IMG/VR virus record: IMGVR_UViG_3300030333_007203
Span: 981-38,169 of that record
Strand: one strand, 5' to 3'
Origin: a virus
DNA: 37,189 nt
The translations under genes and the position numbers were made by a program. Below are positions 15,162 through 23,154 of this stretch, one piece after another. The notes below the pieces were generated by a model, which saw only the letters and a program-made list of their open reading frames with translations, was not told the DNA's origin and did not search any database. Positions within the stretch are counted from its first letter, which is position 1; every line of letters begins with the position of its first letter.

Positions 15162-15943
15162 TATTAAAACAAACTCAAATATTAAAACAGCAGATAGGTT
15201 CTTTAGATTCAGTTGAAGAGCGATTAAATTTATTGAAGGATAAATATAAGAATAAAACTGCCTGTATATTAGCACCTGGACCTTCTCTGAAAGAACATGA
15301 ATTGAATGCACTACATAGAATACTAGATAGGGATGATTTGGTAGTTTTATCAATAAAGCAGGCATATAATTTTGCAGAAACTAATACAGATTTCCATATA
15401 CTCAATACTTGGAATTTTGATAAAGTAAATGGTTATGATTATAACGAGGATACTATAGTATTTTTTGGATTATCTAAATCATATGTAGAACAACAAATGG
15501 AAAAAATAGCTGTAAAACCTTCTGTATGTGACTTGTGGATCCCTATCACAAATCCTCCATTTATAAATGAAACCCAAACAATACAGGCATTAAGAAATTA
15601 TGATGTTTTTTGGGATTTAAATACAAAAATGGAAATGCCTTGGGGGAAATCAATATTCTATGAACAAGCTATTCCATTAGCATTACATTTGGGTTGCAGG
15701 GATATAGTAACTATAGGTTGGGATATTGGTGATCCTAAGTTAGGTGAAAATCAAGGCCATTCTTATTCATATGATAAGATAAATCCAATACCGGCAAATA
15801 TAAAAGACATACAGGAAGCTATAGATTCTACAAAAGAACTATATGACTGGCTTCAGTTAAACAATATAAATTTTAGAATACTTTCAAATACAAATCCAGC
15901 AGATGATAGATTTGAAAGAATTTCAGATTTGAAGGGTATATAA
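15158..15943 (+). CDS. Putative nonulosonyl/sialyl transferase, GT42- or DUF115-like
   Basis: 261 residues. After a helical start there is K-T-A-C-I-L-A39-P-G-P-S-L44-K-E, the G-P-S-L loop shared by the Campylobacter sialyltransferases CstI/CstII (GT42) and the DUF115/MptE-like family. Later come F-Y-E-Q-A-I-P-L-A-L-H-L-G-C-R-D-I-V-T-I-G-W-D-I-G, in the position of the CstII strand after its A-x-A-L-G-Y segment, and G200-H201-S202, where CstII has its catalytic histidine (Y-I-G-H-S). It overlaps the CMP-sugar synthetase by four bases. The sequence supports the fold; transfer of the CMP-activated acid is inferred from context. A DUF115 protein of other specificity is the alternative. Confidence 0.6.
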   Translation: MILKQTQILKQQIGSLDSVEERLNLLKDKYKNKTACILAPGPSLKEHELNALHRILDRDDLVVLSIKQAYNFAETNTDFHILNTWNFDKVNGYDYNEDTIVFFGLSKSYVEQQMEKIAVKPSVCDLWIPITNPPFINETQTIQALRNYDVFWDLNTKMEMPWGKSIFYEQAIPLALHLGCRDIVTIGWDIGDPKLGENQGHSYSYDKINPIPANIKDIQEAIDSTKELYDWLQLNNINFRILSNTNPADDRFERISDLKGI

Positions 15944-16710
15944 TGAAAAATATAGTATTTATACCAAATATAAACCTAGGGAATACAAGATCAAAGTCTT
16001 ATGAATACTCTATTAAGAGTTGGAAGGCTTTTTGTGATAATCACGGTTGTGAATTACTAGTATGGGAGGATTTATTATATCCAGTAGATCATATGAAAAT
16101 CACTTGGCAGCGATATTATCTTTTCGATATACTTGAAGGTAACGATATAGAATATGATCAAATTTTAATGGTAGATGCGGATACAATAGTGCACCCTGAT
16201 TGTCCTAACTTTTTTGAGCAGACGGATCATAAATATTGTGGTGTTATGAATGATGGATGTTATGAATGGGTAACAAGAAGTATAAGAACTTTTGGAGAGT
16301 ATCTATTTAAGGGAGATACTATACCTGTTTGGTCATATATCAATGGAGGATTTCAAATTGTAAATAAAGCTCATAAGGAGTTTTTTGATAATATGAAACA
16401 ATATTATTTAGATAATAAAACAGAAATCCAAAATGCTATTGAAAGAAGTAAGACAGCAACCGACCAGACAATTTTAAATTTTCTAATTCAACAAAATAAT
16501 ATAGAATTAAAAATATTACCATCATGCTATAATCTTCAAGATTTATTTAGAAAAAATTTATTACATATACCAGGACATAGCTGGTGGCAGGATAATTTGA
16601 ATCAAATGTATGATGCAGGATGGGTATACCACTTTAATGCTATACCGCAAAATGATAGGCATGCAAATTATTGGATTAAAAGAACTTATGAGGAATTATA
16701 TGAAAACTAA
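15943..16710 (+). CDS. GT-A fold glycosyltransferase-like protein (GT8/GT34-type)
   Basis: 255 residues. The D-x-D motif is I-L-M-V-D78-A-D80-T-I-V, preceded by a helix with W-Q-R-Y-Y-L-F-D-I-L, the layout of GT8/GT34-type retaining enzymes. Further elements are Y-I-N-G-G-F-Q-I-V-N and T-D-Q-T-I-L-N-F-L-I (acceptor and donor loops), and Y-H-F-N-A near the end, a usual metal-binding histidine position. The start shares one base with the preceding stop. The donor is unknown. It is the second of four consecutive genes with probable glycosyltransferase or sugar-handling roles. Confidence 0.78.
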   Translation: MKNIVFIPNINLGNTRSKSYEYSIKSWKAFCDNHGCELLVWEDLLYPVDHMKITWQRYYLFDILEGNDIEYDQILMVDADTIVHPDCPNFFEQTDHKYCGVMNDGCYEWVTRSIRTFGEYLFKGDTIPVWSYINGGFQIVNKAHKEFFDNMKQYYLDNKTEIQNAIERSKTATDQTILNFLIQQNNIELKILPSCYNLQDLFRKNLLHIPGHSWWQDNLNQMYDAGWVYHFNAIPQNDRHANYWIKRTYEELYEN

Positions 16711-17653
16711 ATTTGCAATAGGATGTTTGATACAATGGTATGAGTGTGATATTATTGGGGAATATATAGATTCATTAAAAGATGCGCTCGAAGCATATGA
16801 TGGAGAAGTTATAGTTGATTTTACAATATGCATGAATCAAGATTTGGAAAAATGTGTAACAGATAAACAGTTAAAACTATGTAAAGCTAAAATAAGTAGG
16901 CAGATTTTAGATATTAGATTTAAGACGACGATCACAGAAGATCTTATTACGATAGCTGATTATAGAAGACAGTTTAATACTGAATATTGTGATAAGGTTG
17001 ATGTTTTAATGTGGGGCGAATCTGATGCTATAATACCAAAGCAAACATTTATTATATTAGACAATTTACATAAAACGTCTATACAAAATCAAAACCCAAA
17101 ATATTTAGCATTTTTTGGAACATGTAAAATGTGGGACGAATCATGGAAAATGATTGAACATACAGACTTTACAGATAAACCTTTTATTGAGAATGATTAT
17201 GATAATTGGTGGAGCTTAAAATATACAATGAGTAAACATGAAATGAATAATATAAATGATAAGACAGATGAGTTGGATGTTAAGATAATGCCCCAACATA
17301 AGTTTAACGGGTGTGGACTGGTAATCTCTTCGGAGGTAATTCGAGCCGGCGTTAACATTCCAAAATCTGTTTTCTTTGTTCACGAAGATACTGCATTTAT
17401 GCATATGACAAATAGACTATTAGGAAATATACCACAATATGTAATAAAAAATATATTATTGGTTCATAATAGAAATCATCCTAATAAAAGAATGTATATT
17501 GCCGGCGAAAGAACGGATGGAACTATGAATGAAAAAAGACGTAGTAATGACTGGTATGTAACAGCAAATAAATTATGTGAACAAAATTGTTATAATATAT
17601 TCAATCCGAATTTTAAATCATTTACATGGGGAGACGTTTTCAATAATGGATAA
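16700..17653 (+). CDS. Putative GT-A fold glycosyltransferase-like protein
   Basis: 317 residues from the ATG at 16700, which overlaps the previous stop; the longer frame from 16610 would run 100 bases inside the upstream gene. The N-terminus I-G-C-L-I-Q-W-Y-E-C-D-I-I and D-A-L-E-A-Y look like a GT2-type opening, and V-L-M-W-G-E107-S-D109-A-I-I-P stands where the D-x-D metal site would be, with E-S-D instead of D-x-D. F-V-H-E-D-T-A-F resembles the acceptor-side E-D of GT2 enzymes. The resemblance is structural and weak. The gene is tightly packed among sugar genes, which supports the call. It could be an inactive relative or another enzyme. Confidence 0.55.
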   Translation: MKTKFAIGCLIQWYECDIIGEYIDSLKDALEAYDGEVIVDFTICMNQDLEKCVTDKQLKLCKAKISRQILDIRFKTTITEDLITIADYRRQFNTEYCDKVDVLMWGESDAIIPKQTFIILDNLHKTSIQNQNPKYLAFFGTCKMWDESWKMIEHTDFTDKPFIENDYDNWWSLKYTMSKHEMNNINDKTDELDVKIMPQHKFNGCGLVISSEVIRAGVNIPKSVFFVHEDTAFMHMTNRLLGNIPQYVIKNILLVHNRNHPNKRMYIAGERTDGTMNEKRRSNDWYVTANKLCEQNCYNIFNPNFKSFTWGDVFNNG

Positions 17654-18251
17654 TATAGAAAAAATAATTAATAAGACTCCTGATAAGCAGGGTAGGTGGA
17701 AAAGCACGACTAGCAGGTTGTGGAAAACAGATATGTGTTCATTTTTACAAGATAAGAATATAGAAAATTCTCTTGAGATAGGAACCAACCAAGGTTGGAC
17801 ATCATACGCACTATCATTTGTATCAAAGAATGTTTATACTATAGAATCTAGTGAGCATAATTTTATTAAAGCAAAGGAACATTGTAGCGAAAGAAATAAT
17901 ATTAAGTTTATTAAGGGCGATGCATACGATGATATGACATATAATAAACTTCCAGAACATTTTGATGTTGCAGTAATTGATTGTGTGCACACATATGAAA
18001 ATGTTATACTTGATATTAATAGATCGTTGGGATATTTCAATCCAAACAAAGGAATGTATTTAATATTCGATGATTATTCACATCCAACAAGTACGGGAGT
18101 TAAGGAAGCAATAGATGAATTTAAAAATTCAGGCGGTGTGAAGGTAGAGGCATATATAGGCCATAAAGATGGTCATGTAGTTACACGTCCGGATGAAACT
18201 TCATTTACACTAACAGGGCCTGAGGGAATAATATTGAGTTATGGAAAATAA
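17646..18251 (+). CDS. Class I SAM-dependent methyltransferase (Methyltransf_24-like)
   Basis: 201 residues from the ATG at 17646, which overlaps the end of the preceding gene by eight bases; a longer frame from 17577 only adds residues from inside that gene. The SAM site is S-L-E-I-G-T-N-Q-G-W-T-S, followed by an acidic strand end (V-Y-T-I-E-S-S-E), a G-D-A segment, and F-D-V-A-V-I-D-C-V-H-T-Y, typical of Methyltransf_24 proteins (the D-x-x-H acidic site). F-D-D-Y-S-H-P-T near residue 140 may bind a metal ion. It could O-methylate a sugar of the island's glycan. Its end overlaps the next glycosyltransferase by eleven bases. Confidence 0.8.
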   Translation: MDNIEKIINKTPDKQGRWKSTTSRLWKTDMCSFLQDKNIENSLEIGTNQGWTSYALSFVSKNVYTIESSEHNFIKAKEHCSERNNIKFIKGDAYDDMTYNKLPEHFDVAVIDCVHTYENVILDINRSLGYFNPNKGMYLIFDDYSHPTSTGVKEAIDEFKNSGGVKVEAYIGHKDGHVVTRPDETSFTLTGPEGIILSYGK

Positions 18252-18987
18252 ATATAATATATTATTTACGCTGAATTCGTCCTATATAGCATATGGGAAG
18301 CTTTTTATAAATTCATTATATGATAATAATGATATGGAAAAGGTAGATACTGTTTATTTAGCTGATACAGGATTAACAGAACCCGATAAGAAATTTTTCA
18401 GTAGATATCCACATGTAAAAATATTAGAAACTAATATATTTAGTGACTTTAATGAAGGTGGCACATGGGGAGAGGGCTGGTCTAGTTCAGTTGTTTCAAA
18501 AACACAATCACTTTATAATATATTATTAAAAACATCTATTCCCGTTATGATGATAGATGCTGATTGTATTATTTTAAAGGACCTTAGTTCTTTATTAACG
18601 CCAGAAATGAGTATCCAATTATGTTGTAGAAAACCGCATAATATTCCATATTTAGGATCATTTGTGATTATACATCCCGATGAAGATGGTAAAACGTTTG
18701 TGTTGGATTGGATTAACAATATTAATAATAGTCCGGGCACTAATGCAAAAGAAAGCCCAAACCTGGGAAGAACTGTTGCAACACATAGTCACATGAAAAT
18801 TGAAGATATACCGAGACTGAAAGTTAGTTGTTATAATAAGGAAGAATTTAATGCAGATGTTTATATTATTCATCTAAAGGGTAGTAGTTTATCTGATGAT
18901 ATAATGGAAGATCATAGAAAGAGGATTTTTGGTAACCATGGATTTGACTCACTAATAGAAAAATATTTAAAGAAGGAACAGTCATGA
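18241..18987 (+). CDS. Glycosyltransferase, GT-A fold, GT8-like
   Basis: 248 residues. Start strand Y-N-I-L-F-T-L-N-S-S-Y, then K-T-Q-S-L-Y-N-I-L-L before the D-x-D motif V-M-M-I-D106-A-D108-C-I-I-L-K-D-L, the classic GT8 context. Near the C-terminus V-Y-I-I-H-L-K-G provides the H-x-x-G that completes metal and phosphate binding in GT8. The central A-T-H-S-H region is unusual. It is a retaining enzyme by family. Genes on both sides overlap it by four to eleven bases, so it is part of the continuous operon. Confidence 0.82.
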   Translation: MENKYNILFTLNSSYIAYGKLFINSLYDNNDMEKVDTVYLADTGLTEPDKKFFSRYPHVKILETNIFSDFNEGGTWGEGWSSSVVSKTQSLYNILLKTSIPVMMIDADCIILKDLSSLLTPEMSIQLCCRKPHNIPYLGSFVIIHPDEDGKTFVLDWINNINNSPGTNAKESPNLGRTVATHSHMKIEDIPRLKVSCYNKEEFNADVYIIHLKGSSLSDDIMEDHRKRIFGNHGFDSLIEKYLKKEQS

Positions 18988-19757
18988 ATCCAGAGTTAAT
19001 TTCATTTAATGATAAAATTTTATGGTTATTAAAGAATGATCGTAATCCTTTAATTCCAGTATGCTGTGATAAATTAAAGGTTAAAGATTATATTAAAGAA
19101 AAAATAGGCGAGGGATTTACGCCAAAAACATATATGATTGCATCGTCATATAATGAGCTTGTTGATAAAATTCACAATGACCCAAATCATCCATCTACAT
19201 TTTTCATAAAAGCCAATAATGATTCAGGTGGAACAGTTTTAGTCGATAATGGTAGTTTTGATAAGTCAAAATTGCATTTGATAGAAAAGCATAGATACCA
19301 CCCATATGGTCAGGGCAAGGGCGAATGGTTTTATGCACCCATAAAATACCAATGTTTCACAGAAGAAAAATTGGGCGAGGAGTTATTAATTGATTATAAA
19401 TTTCATTGTTCAGCAGGAACACCAAGATTTTGTCAGGTAATTAGAGATAGGCATTTAGGTAATGGAAGAAAAGAAATTTCAGTTGATATGGAAGGTAATA
19501 TTTTAGATTTTCATTTTGAAGCTGATAGACAACTTGATACTCGTTTTGATAAACCAAAAAACTGGCAGTCAATGGTAGATATTGCAACAATGCTTTCCCA
19601 AGATTTTAAATATGTTAGGGTAGATTTATATAATTCGGATATAAACGATACAACAATGAATTCATTGTTTGTAGGTGAATTAACATTTGCACCGAGAGCA
19701 GGCAAGACACCCGGGCCCGGTCAAGTAGAAGCAGGCAAACTTTTAATAGGAGTATAA
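18984..19757 (+). CDS. TupA-like ATP-grasp protein of glycan biosynthesis
   Basis: 257 residues with the TupA-like ATP-grasp pattern (PF14305 type): I-S-F-N-D-K-I-L-W-L at the start, D-R-N-P-L and C-D-K-x-x-V-K-D-Y-I in the N-terminal domain, F-F-I-K-A-N-N-D-S-G-G-T as the nucleotide-binding strand, L-L-I-D-Y-K-F-H-C-S-A-G-T-P-R-F, then Y-V-R-V-D-L-Y and G-E-L-T-F-A-P. The first such protein, from polyglutamate-containing teichuronic acid synthesis, joins carboxylates and amines using ATP. Here it may add an amino-acid or other acyl-amide decoration to the glycan. It is full length and coupled to its neighbours. The function is inferred from family. Confidence 0.8.
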   Translation: MNPELISFNDKILWLLKNDRNPLIPVCCDKLKVKDYIKEKIGEGFTPKTYMIASSYNELVDKIHNDPNHPSTFFIKANNDSGGTVLVDNGSFDKSKLHLIEKHRYHPYGQGKGEWFYAPIKYQCFTEEKLGEELLIDYKFHCSAGTPRFCQVIRDRHLGNGRKEISVDMEGNILDFHFEADRQLDTRFDKPKNWQSMVDIATMLSQDFKYVRVDLYNSDINDTTMNSLFVGELTFAPRAGKTPGPGQVEAGKLLIGV

Positions 19758-19760
19758 TAA

Positions 19761-20606
19761 ATGGAAAGAAAATTATTGATATATTGTTCAGGTGGAATGG
19801 GAAACAGATTTAATAGTATAATTAATGGATTATATTTTAATGATAAATATTTTAAAGGAGATGTTATATTATATTGGCCAAACGAATTAACATGCGATTG
19901 TAATTTTACAGATTTATTTGAAATACCATCGAATATGTCAGCGATAAATACATTAGATAAATTAGGTGACTTTAATATTTTTGGGAAATATTCAAATACA
20001 AGACCTGAGGTTTCTCCTGTAGTTGGAACTTTTGATTCATTATTGAATAGTAATATAGAATATCCAAATAATATAGCTACGGTTACTGATACTCCCCATA
20101 ACAATATTTCTAATGAATATAGGGCAGATATATTAAAAAGATTTACTCCAACAAAATATATTAGAGATGAAGTAAATAAATTTTGCGAAGATAATAATAT
20201 AAGTTTAGATACATTAGGACTTCATATAAGAAGAACAGATGGGGAATTTTTACTGGGGAGACCTGACGAACATTTCATAAGCCAAATTAAAAATAGCAAT
20301 TCTAATTTTTTCATATGCTCAGATAGTTATGAGACTGAAAATAAATTGAAATCCCTATTTCCTGACAGAGTGTCATTTAGAAAAAAATTATCATACACAG
20401 AAAAAAGACATGAAGGCGGTTGGAATAATGCAAGAGTATTTGATAAGAATCAAAATAAAGAAATAAACGTTAAATATAATGTTAAAATATCAAAGCAAGC
20501 TGTTATAGATGGTTTAATAGATATTTTAATATTATCAAAAACAAATTTTAATAACAGCAAAAGTACATTTTGCAATGCAGCTTGGTATTTGAGGGACAAT
20601 AAATGA
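19761..20606 (+). CDS. Fucosyltransferase-like protein (GT-B, NodZ/O-fucosyltransferase type)
   Basis: 281 residues. Two motifs define the fucosyltransferase superfamily: an N-terminal S-G11-G-M-G-N-R-F17 loop and G153-L-H-I-R157-R158-T-D160-G, the peptide I motif (H-x-R-R-x-D) that binds GDP-fucose in NodZ, FUT8 and O-fucosyltransferases. F-F-I-C-S-D-S follows as the strand after it. The donor is probably GDP-fucose or a relative, in line with the GDP-mannose dehydratase gene 1.6 kb downstream. The last 50 residues are basic and Asn-rich. Known enzymes invert the anomeric centre. It overlaps the cupin gene by four bases. Acceptor unknown. Confidence 0.75.
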   Translation: MERKLLIYCSGGMGNRFNSIINGLYFNDKYFKGDVILYWPNELTCDCNFTDLFEIPSNMSAINTLDKLGDFNIFGKYSNTRPEVSPVVGTFDSLLNSNIEYPNNIATVTDTPHNNISNEYRADILKRFTPTKYIRDEVNKFCEDNNISLDTLGLHIRRTDGEFLLGRPDEHFISQIKNSNSNFFICSDSYETENKLKSLFPDRVSFRKKLSYTEKRHEGGWNNARVFDKNQNKEINVKYNVKISKQAVIDGLIDILILSKTNFNNSKSTFCNAAWYLRDNK

Positions 20607-21016
20607 AAAAAATATATTCAAAAGTAGACGGAAGATTATTACATATTGTAAATAGAATTCATGAATTTCAGGGCAGGAAAGAAATGATTCCTGAAGACAA
20701 TTTTTTACAATGTGCAACATTAAGAATGGAGAAGGGCAAAACCTTTCCACCACATAAACATATTACAAAGGATAGACATTATCCCGAACAAATTGCTCAA
20801 GAGTCTTGGGTTGTTATTAGAGGTAGTGTCAAATGTAAATTCTATGATATTGATGATACAATAATTGCTGAACCTGTATTAAAACCTGGAGATGCTAGCT
20901 TTACTTTATATGGTGGTCATACATATGAAATATTGGAAGATGATACATTGGTATATGAATATAAAACAGGACCTTATGAGGGGCAAAAATTAGATAAGGA
21001 ATTTATAAATGGTTAA
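20603..21016 (+). CDS. Cupin-fold protein, probable sugar-modification enzyme
   Basis: 137 residues: one cupin domain. P-P-H-K-H is the first metal-binding motif, followed by E-Q-I-A-Q-E-S-W-V-V-I-R-G-S-V-K-C, with a glutamate (E-S) in the third-ligand position, and L-K-P-G-D-A-S-F-T-L-Y-G-G-H-T-Y-E carries the second motif (P-G-D-x6-G-G-H). The product could be a sugar epimerase or isomerase, or a ligand-binding protein; similar cupins turn up in polysaccharide operons, including those of marine phages. Its stop overlaps the following methyltransferase by eight bases. The reaction is not readable from sequence. Confidence 0.78.
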   Translation: MKKIYSKVDGRLLHIVNRIHEFQGRKEMIPEDNFLQCATLRMEKGKTFPPHKHITKDRHYPEQIAQESWVVIRGSVKCKFYDIDDTIIAEPVLKPGDASFTLYGGHTYEILEDDTLVYEYKTGPYEGQKLDKEFING

Positions 21017-21548
21017 AATTAATTTAGGATGTGGTTGGAGAAATTTTGGAAGTGATTGGCATCATGTAGATGGTGGTGAATATGATCATCTAGACTCTAA
21101 TGATATTTTTAATTTACCATATGAAGATAATTCAGTTGATTTAATATATGCTAGTCATGTTATTGAATACTTTGATAGAGAAGAGATAATACCAATTCTC
21201 GAATCATGGAAAGCTAAATTAAAGCCAGAAGGTATTTTAAGATTGGGTGTGCCGAATTTTGAAGTTATCTCAAATTTATACCAAAATGGTAAATATTCAT
21301 TAGATGATTTCTTAGGCCCATTATACGGCAGAATGAAAATGGGCAATCAGACCATATATCATAAAACTACATATGATTATAATTCATTATCGAATTTATT
21401 ATACGGATTAAAATTTAATGAGGTGAGACGTTGGGATTGGAGAACAACTGAACATTCTGAACATGACGACCATTCGCAAGCATATTTACCTCACATGGAC
21501 AAGGTGAATGGAATATTAATTAGTTTAAATATGGAGGCAGTAAAATGA
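21009..21548 (+). CDS. Class I SAM-dependent methyltransferase (Methyltransf_11-like)
   Basis: 179 residues. The SAM site is K-I-N-L-G-C-G-W (3-10), with H-V-D-G-G-E-Y-D-H-L-D as the acidic loop, the strand D-L-I-Y-A-S-H-V-I-E-Y-F carrying the usual catalytic-loop histidine, and L-K-P-E-G-I-L-R-L-G-V-P-N-F after it. This is the pattern of small methyltransferases that act on sugars and lipids in glycan operons. It overlaps both neighbours by four to eight bases. Methylation of a sugar hydroxyl is likely given the setting; the exact site is unknown. Confidence 0.8.
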   Translation: MVKINLGCGWRNFGSDWHHVDGGEYDHLDSNDIFNLPYEDNSVDLIYASHVIEYFDREEIIPILESWKAKLKPEGILRLGVPNFEVISNLYQNGKYSLDDFLGPLYGRMKMGNQTIYHKTTYDYNSLSNLLYGLKFNEVRRWDWRTTEHSEHDDHSQAYLPHMDKVNGILISLNMEAVK

Positions 21549-22183
21549 GTTTTGAAACAGTAAAAGTATTTGAAGAAAGAATAGCAGAATTTTTTGGATC
21601 CAAATATGCAGTTGCAGTTGATTGTTGCACTCATGGTATTGAATTATGTTTAAGGTATGAAAAATTTAGTTATATAAAAGTTCCTAGAAGAACATATATA
21701 TCGATCCCCTTTTTAGCTAAAAAGATAGGAATTGAATTATTATGGAAAGATGAGGATTGGAAAGATTATTACTATTTAACTAATCATCCAGGATACACTC
21801 CAATCATAGATGCAGCGGTGCTTTGGAAAAGGAATAGTTATATTCCAAATACATTTATGTGTTTAAGTTTTCAATTTCAAAAACACTTAAGTTTGGGAAG
21901 GGGTGGAATGATACTGTGTGATAATAAGGAAGACTATTGGAATCTTAAGAAAATGGTATATGATGGAAGACATCCGGATATCCCATGGAGAGATCAAAAT
22001 ATATCATCTATAGGATATCATTATTATATGACCCCTGAAACAGCTCAGAAGGGATTAGATAAGTTAGATGAAGCTATAAAAACAAAACCAAAACAGTGGT
22101 CAATAAATGATTGGCCTGATGTATCGAAAATGGAAGTATTTAATAAAAAAGAAGGAATAGATCCTTATTTACAAACGAGGTAA
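21545..22183 (+). CDS. Short DegT/DnrJ/EryC1-type PLP aminotransferase-like protein
   Basis: 212 residues, about half the 370-400 of normal sugar aminotransferases. The N-terminal large domain is recognisable: F-E-E-R-I-A-E-F-F-G-S-K-Y-A-V-A-V-D-C-C-T-H-G-I-E-L and V-P-R-R-T-Y-I-S-I-P near residue 46. The PLP-lysine region is S-F-Q-F-Q-K113-H-L-S-L-G-R-G-G-M-I, equivalent to the usual S-x-x-x-x-K-x-(I/L)-x-x-G-E-G-G-x-(I/V). The C-terminal domain that helps bind the substrate is missing; the protein ends after a Y-H-Y-Y-M-T-P stretch and a short tail. It may be a cut-down enzyme or only part of one. It could transaminate a 4-keto sugar from the dehydratases. Confidence 0.65.
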   Translation: MSFETVKVFEERIAEFFGSKYAVAVDCCTHGIELCLRYEKFSYIKVPRRTYISIPFLAKKIGIELLWKDEDWKDYYYLTNHPGYTPIIDAAVLWKRNSYIPNTFMCLSFQFQKHLSLGRGGMILCDNKEDYWNLKKMVYDGRHPDIPWRDQNISSIGYHYYMTPETAQKGLDKLDEAIKTKPKQWSINDWPDVSKMEVFNKKEGIDPYLQTR

Positions 22184-22185
22184 TT

Positions 22186-23154
22186 ATGAAAAAAGCATTT
22201 ATAACAGGAATAGCAGGTCAGGATGGAAGTTATCTTGCAGAGTATTTAGTAGAATTAGGATATGAAGTTCATGGAATAGTTAGAAGAAACTCGACACCTG
22301 AACACCAAGATTCAAGAATATTACATTTAGATGGAAAAATCCATACTTATTACGGTGATTTATTAGATCAGGGTTGTTTAGAAAGACTACTAGACGAAAT
22401 ACAACCTGATGAGATATATAATATTGCAGCTCAATCTCATGTGAGAATTAGTTTCGATATACCACAATTTACAGTACAAACAAATGCGTTAGGTGTATTA
22501 AATATTTTAGAAGCATATAGAAGAGCATGTCCAACTGCGAAGTTTTATCAAGCAAGTTCTTCTGAAATGTTTGGACTATCAGTAGATGATGATAACGCGC
22601 AGAGGGAAACAACACCTATGAATCCTGTTTCACCGTATGGATGCTCAAAAGTTTTCGGATATAATATCGTTAGAAATTATAGAAGAGCATATAAATTACA
22701 TGCAACAAATGGTATATTATTTAACCATGAGTCCCCTAGAAGAGGTAGTAATTTTGTGACTAATAAGGTTGTAAAAGCAGCAGTAAGAATTAAATTAGGA
22801 TTACAAGATAAATTGGAGCTGGGTAATATGGATTCATATAGAGATTGGGGACATTCATACGATTATGTTAGAGCTATGCATTTAATGTTACAACATGACA
22901 ATCCGGGCGATTGGGTAGTTGCAACAGGAAAGACGCATTCAATAAGAGAAATGTGTGAATTAGTATTTAATTACTTAAATTTAGATTATAAAGATTATGT
23001 TGTGCAGAATCCAAAATACTTGAGGCCTGAAGAATTACCATACTTAAAGGGTGATTCTACAAAAATAAGAACAGAGTTAGGATGGAAGCCAAAATATACA
23101 TTTAAAGAAATGATGGAAGAAATGGTGGACTTTTGGATGGAGAAATATTCATGA
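22186..23154 (+). CDS. gmd: GDP-mannose 4,6-dehydratase
   Basis: 322 residues (usual ~345). Cofactor loop: T-G-I-A-G-Q-D-G-S-Y-L, with the Q-D-G typical of GMD. The family-specific H-G-I-V-R-R-N-S gives NADP preference. Catalytic residues: S124-S-S-E127-M-F-G and Y151-G-C-S-K155. R-D-W-G and F-N-H-E-S-P-R-R-G are also GMD signatures. It converts GDP-mannose to GDP-4-keto-6-deoxymannose, the precursor of GDP-fucose, GDP-rhamnose or GDP-perosamine. GMD is followed by no GDP-fucose synthase (fcl) here; the keto sugar may go to the fucosyltransferase-like protein after reduction by another enzyme. The start follows a TAA stop and ACGAGG. Confidence 0.93.
   Translation: MKKAFITGIAGQDGSYLAEYLVELGYEVHGIVRRNSTPEHQDSRILHLDGKIHTYYGDLLDQGCLERLLDEIQPDEIYNIAAQSHVRISFDIPQFTVQTNALGVLNILEAYRRACPTAKFYQASSSEMFGLSVDDDNAQRETTPMNPVSPYGCSKVFGYNIVRNYRRAYKLHATNGILFNHESPRRGSNFVTNKVVKAAVRIKLGLQDKLELGNMDSYRDWGHSYDYVRAMHLMLQHDNPGDWVVATGKTHSIREMCELVFNYLNLDYKDYVVQNPKYLRPEELPYLKGDSTKIRTELGWKPKYTFKEMMEEMVDFWMEKYS

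Noticed and set aside
16610-16699. Longer N-terminus for the GT-A-like gene at 16700
   Set aside because: It would overlap the upstream glycosyltransferase by 100 bases; the ATG at 16700 gives the usual short overlap.
17577-17645. Longer N-terminus for the methyltransferase at 17646
   Set aside because: The extra 23 codons lie within the upstream gene; the ATG at 17646 has normal spacing.
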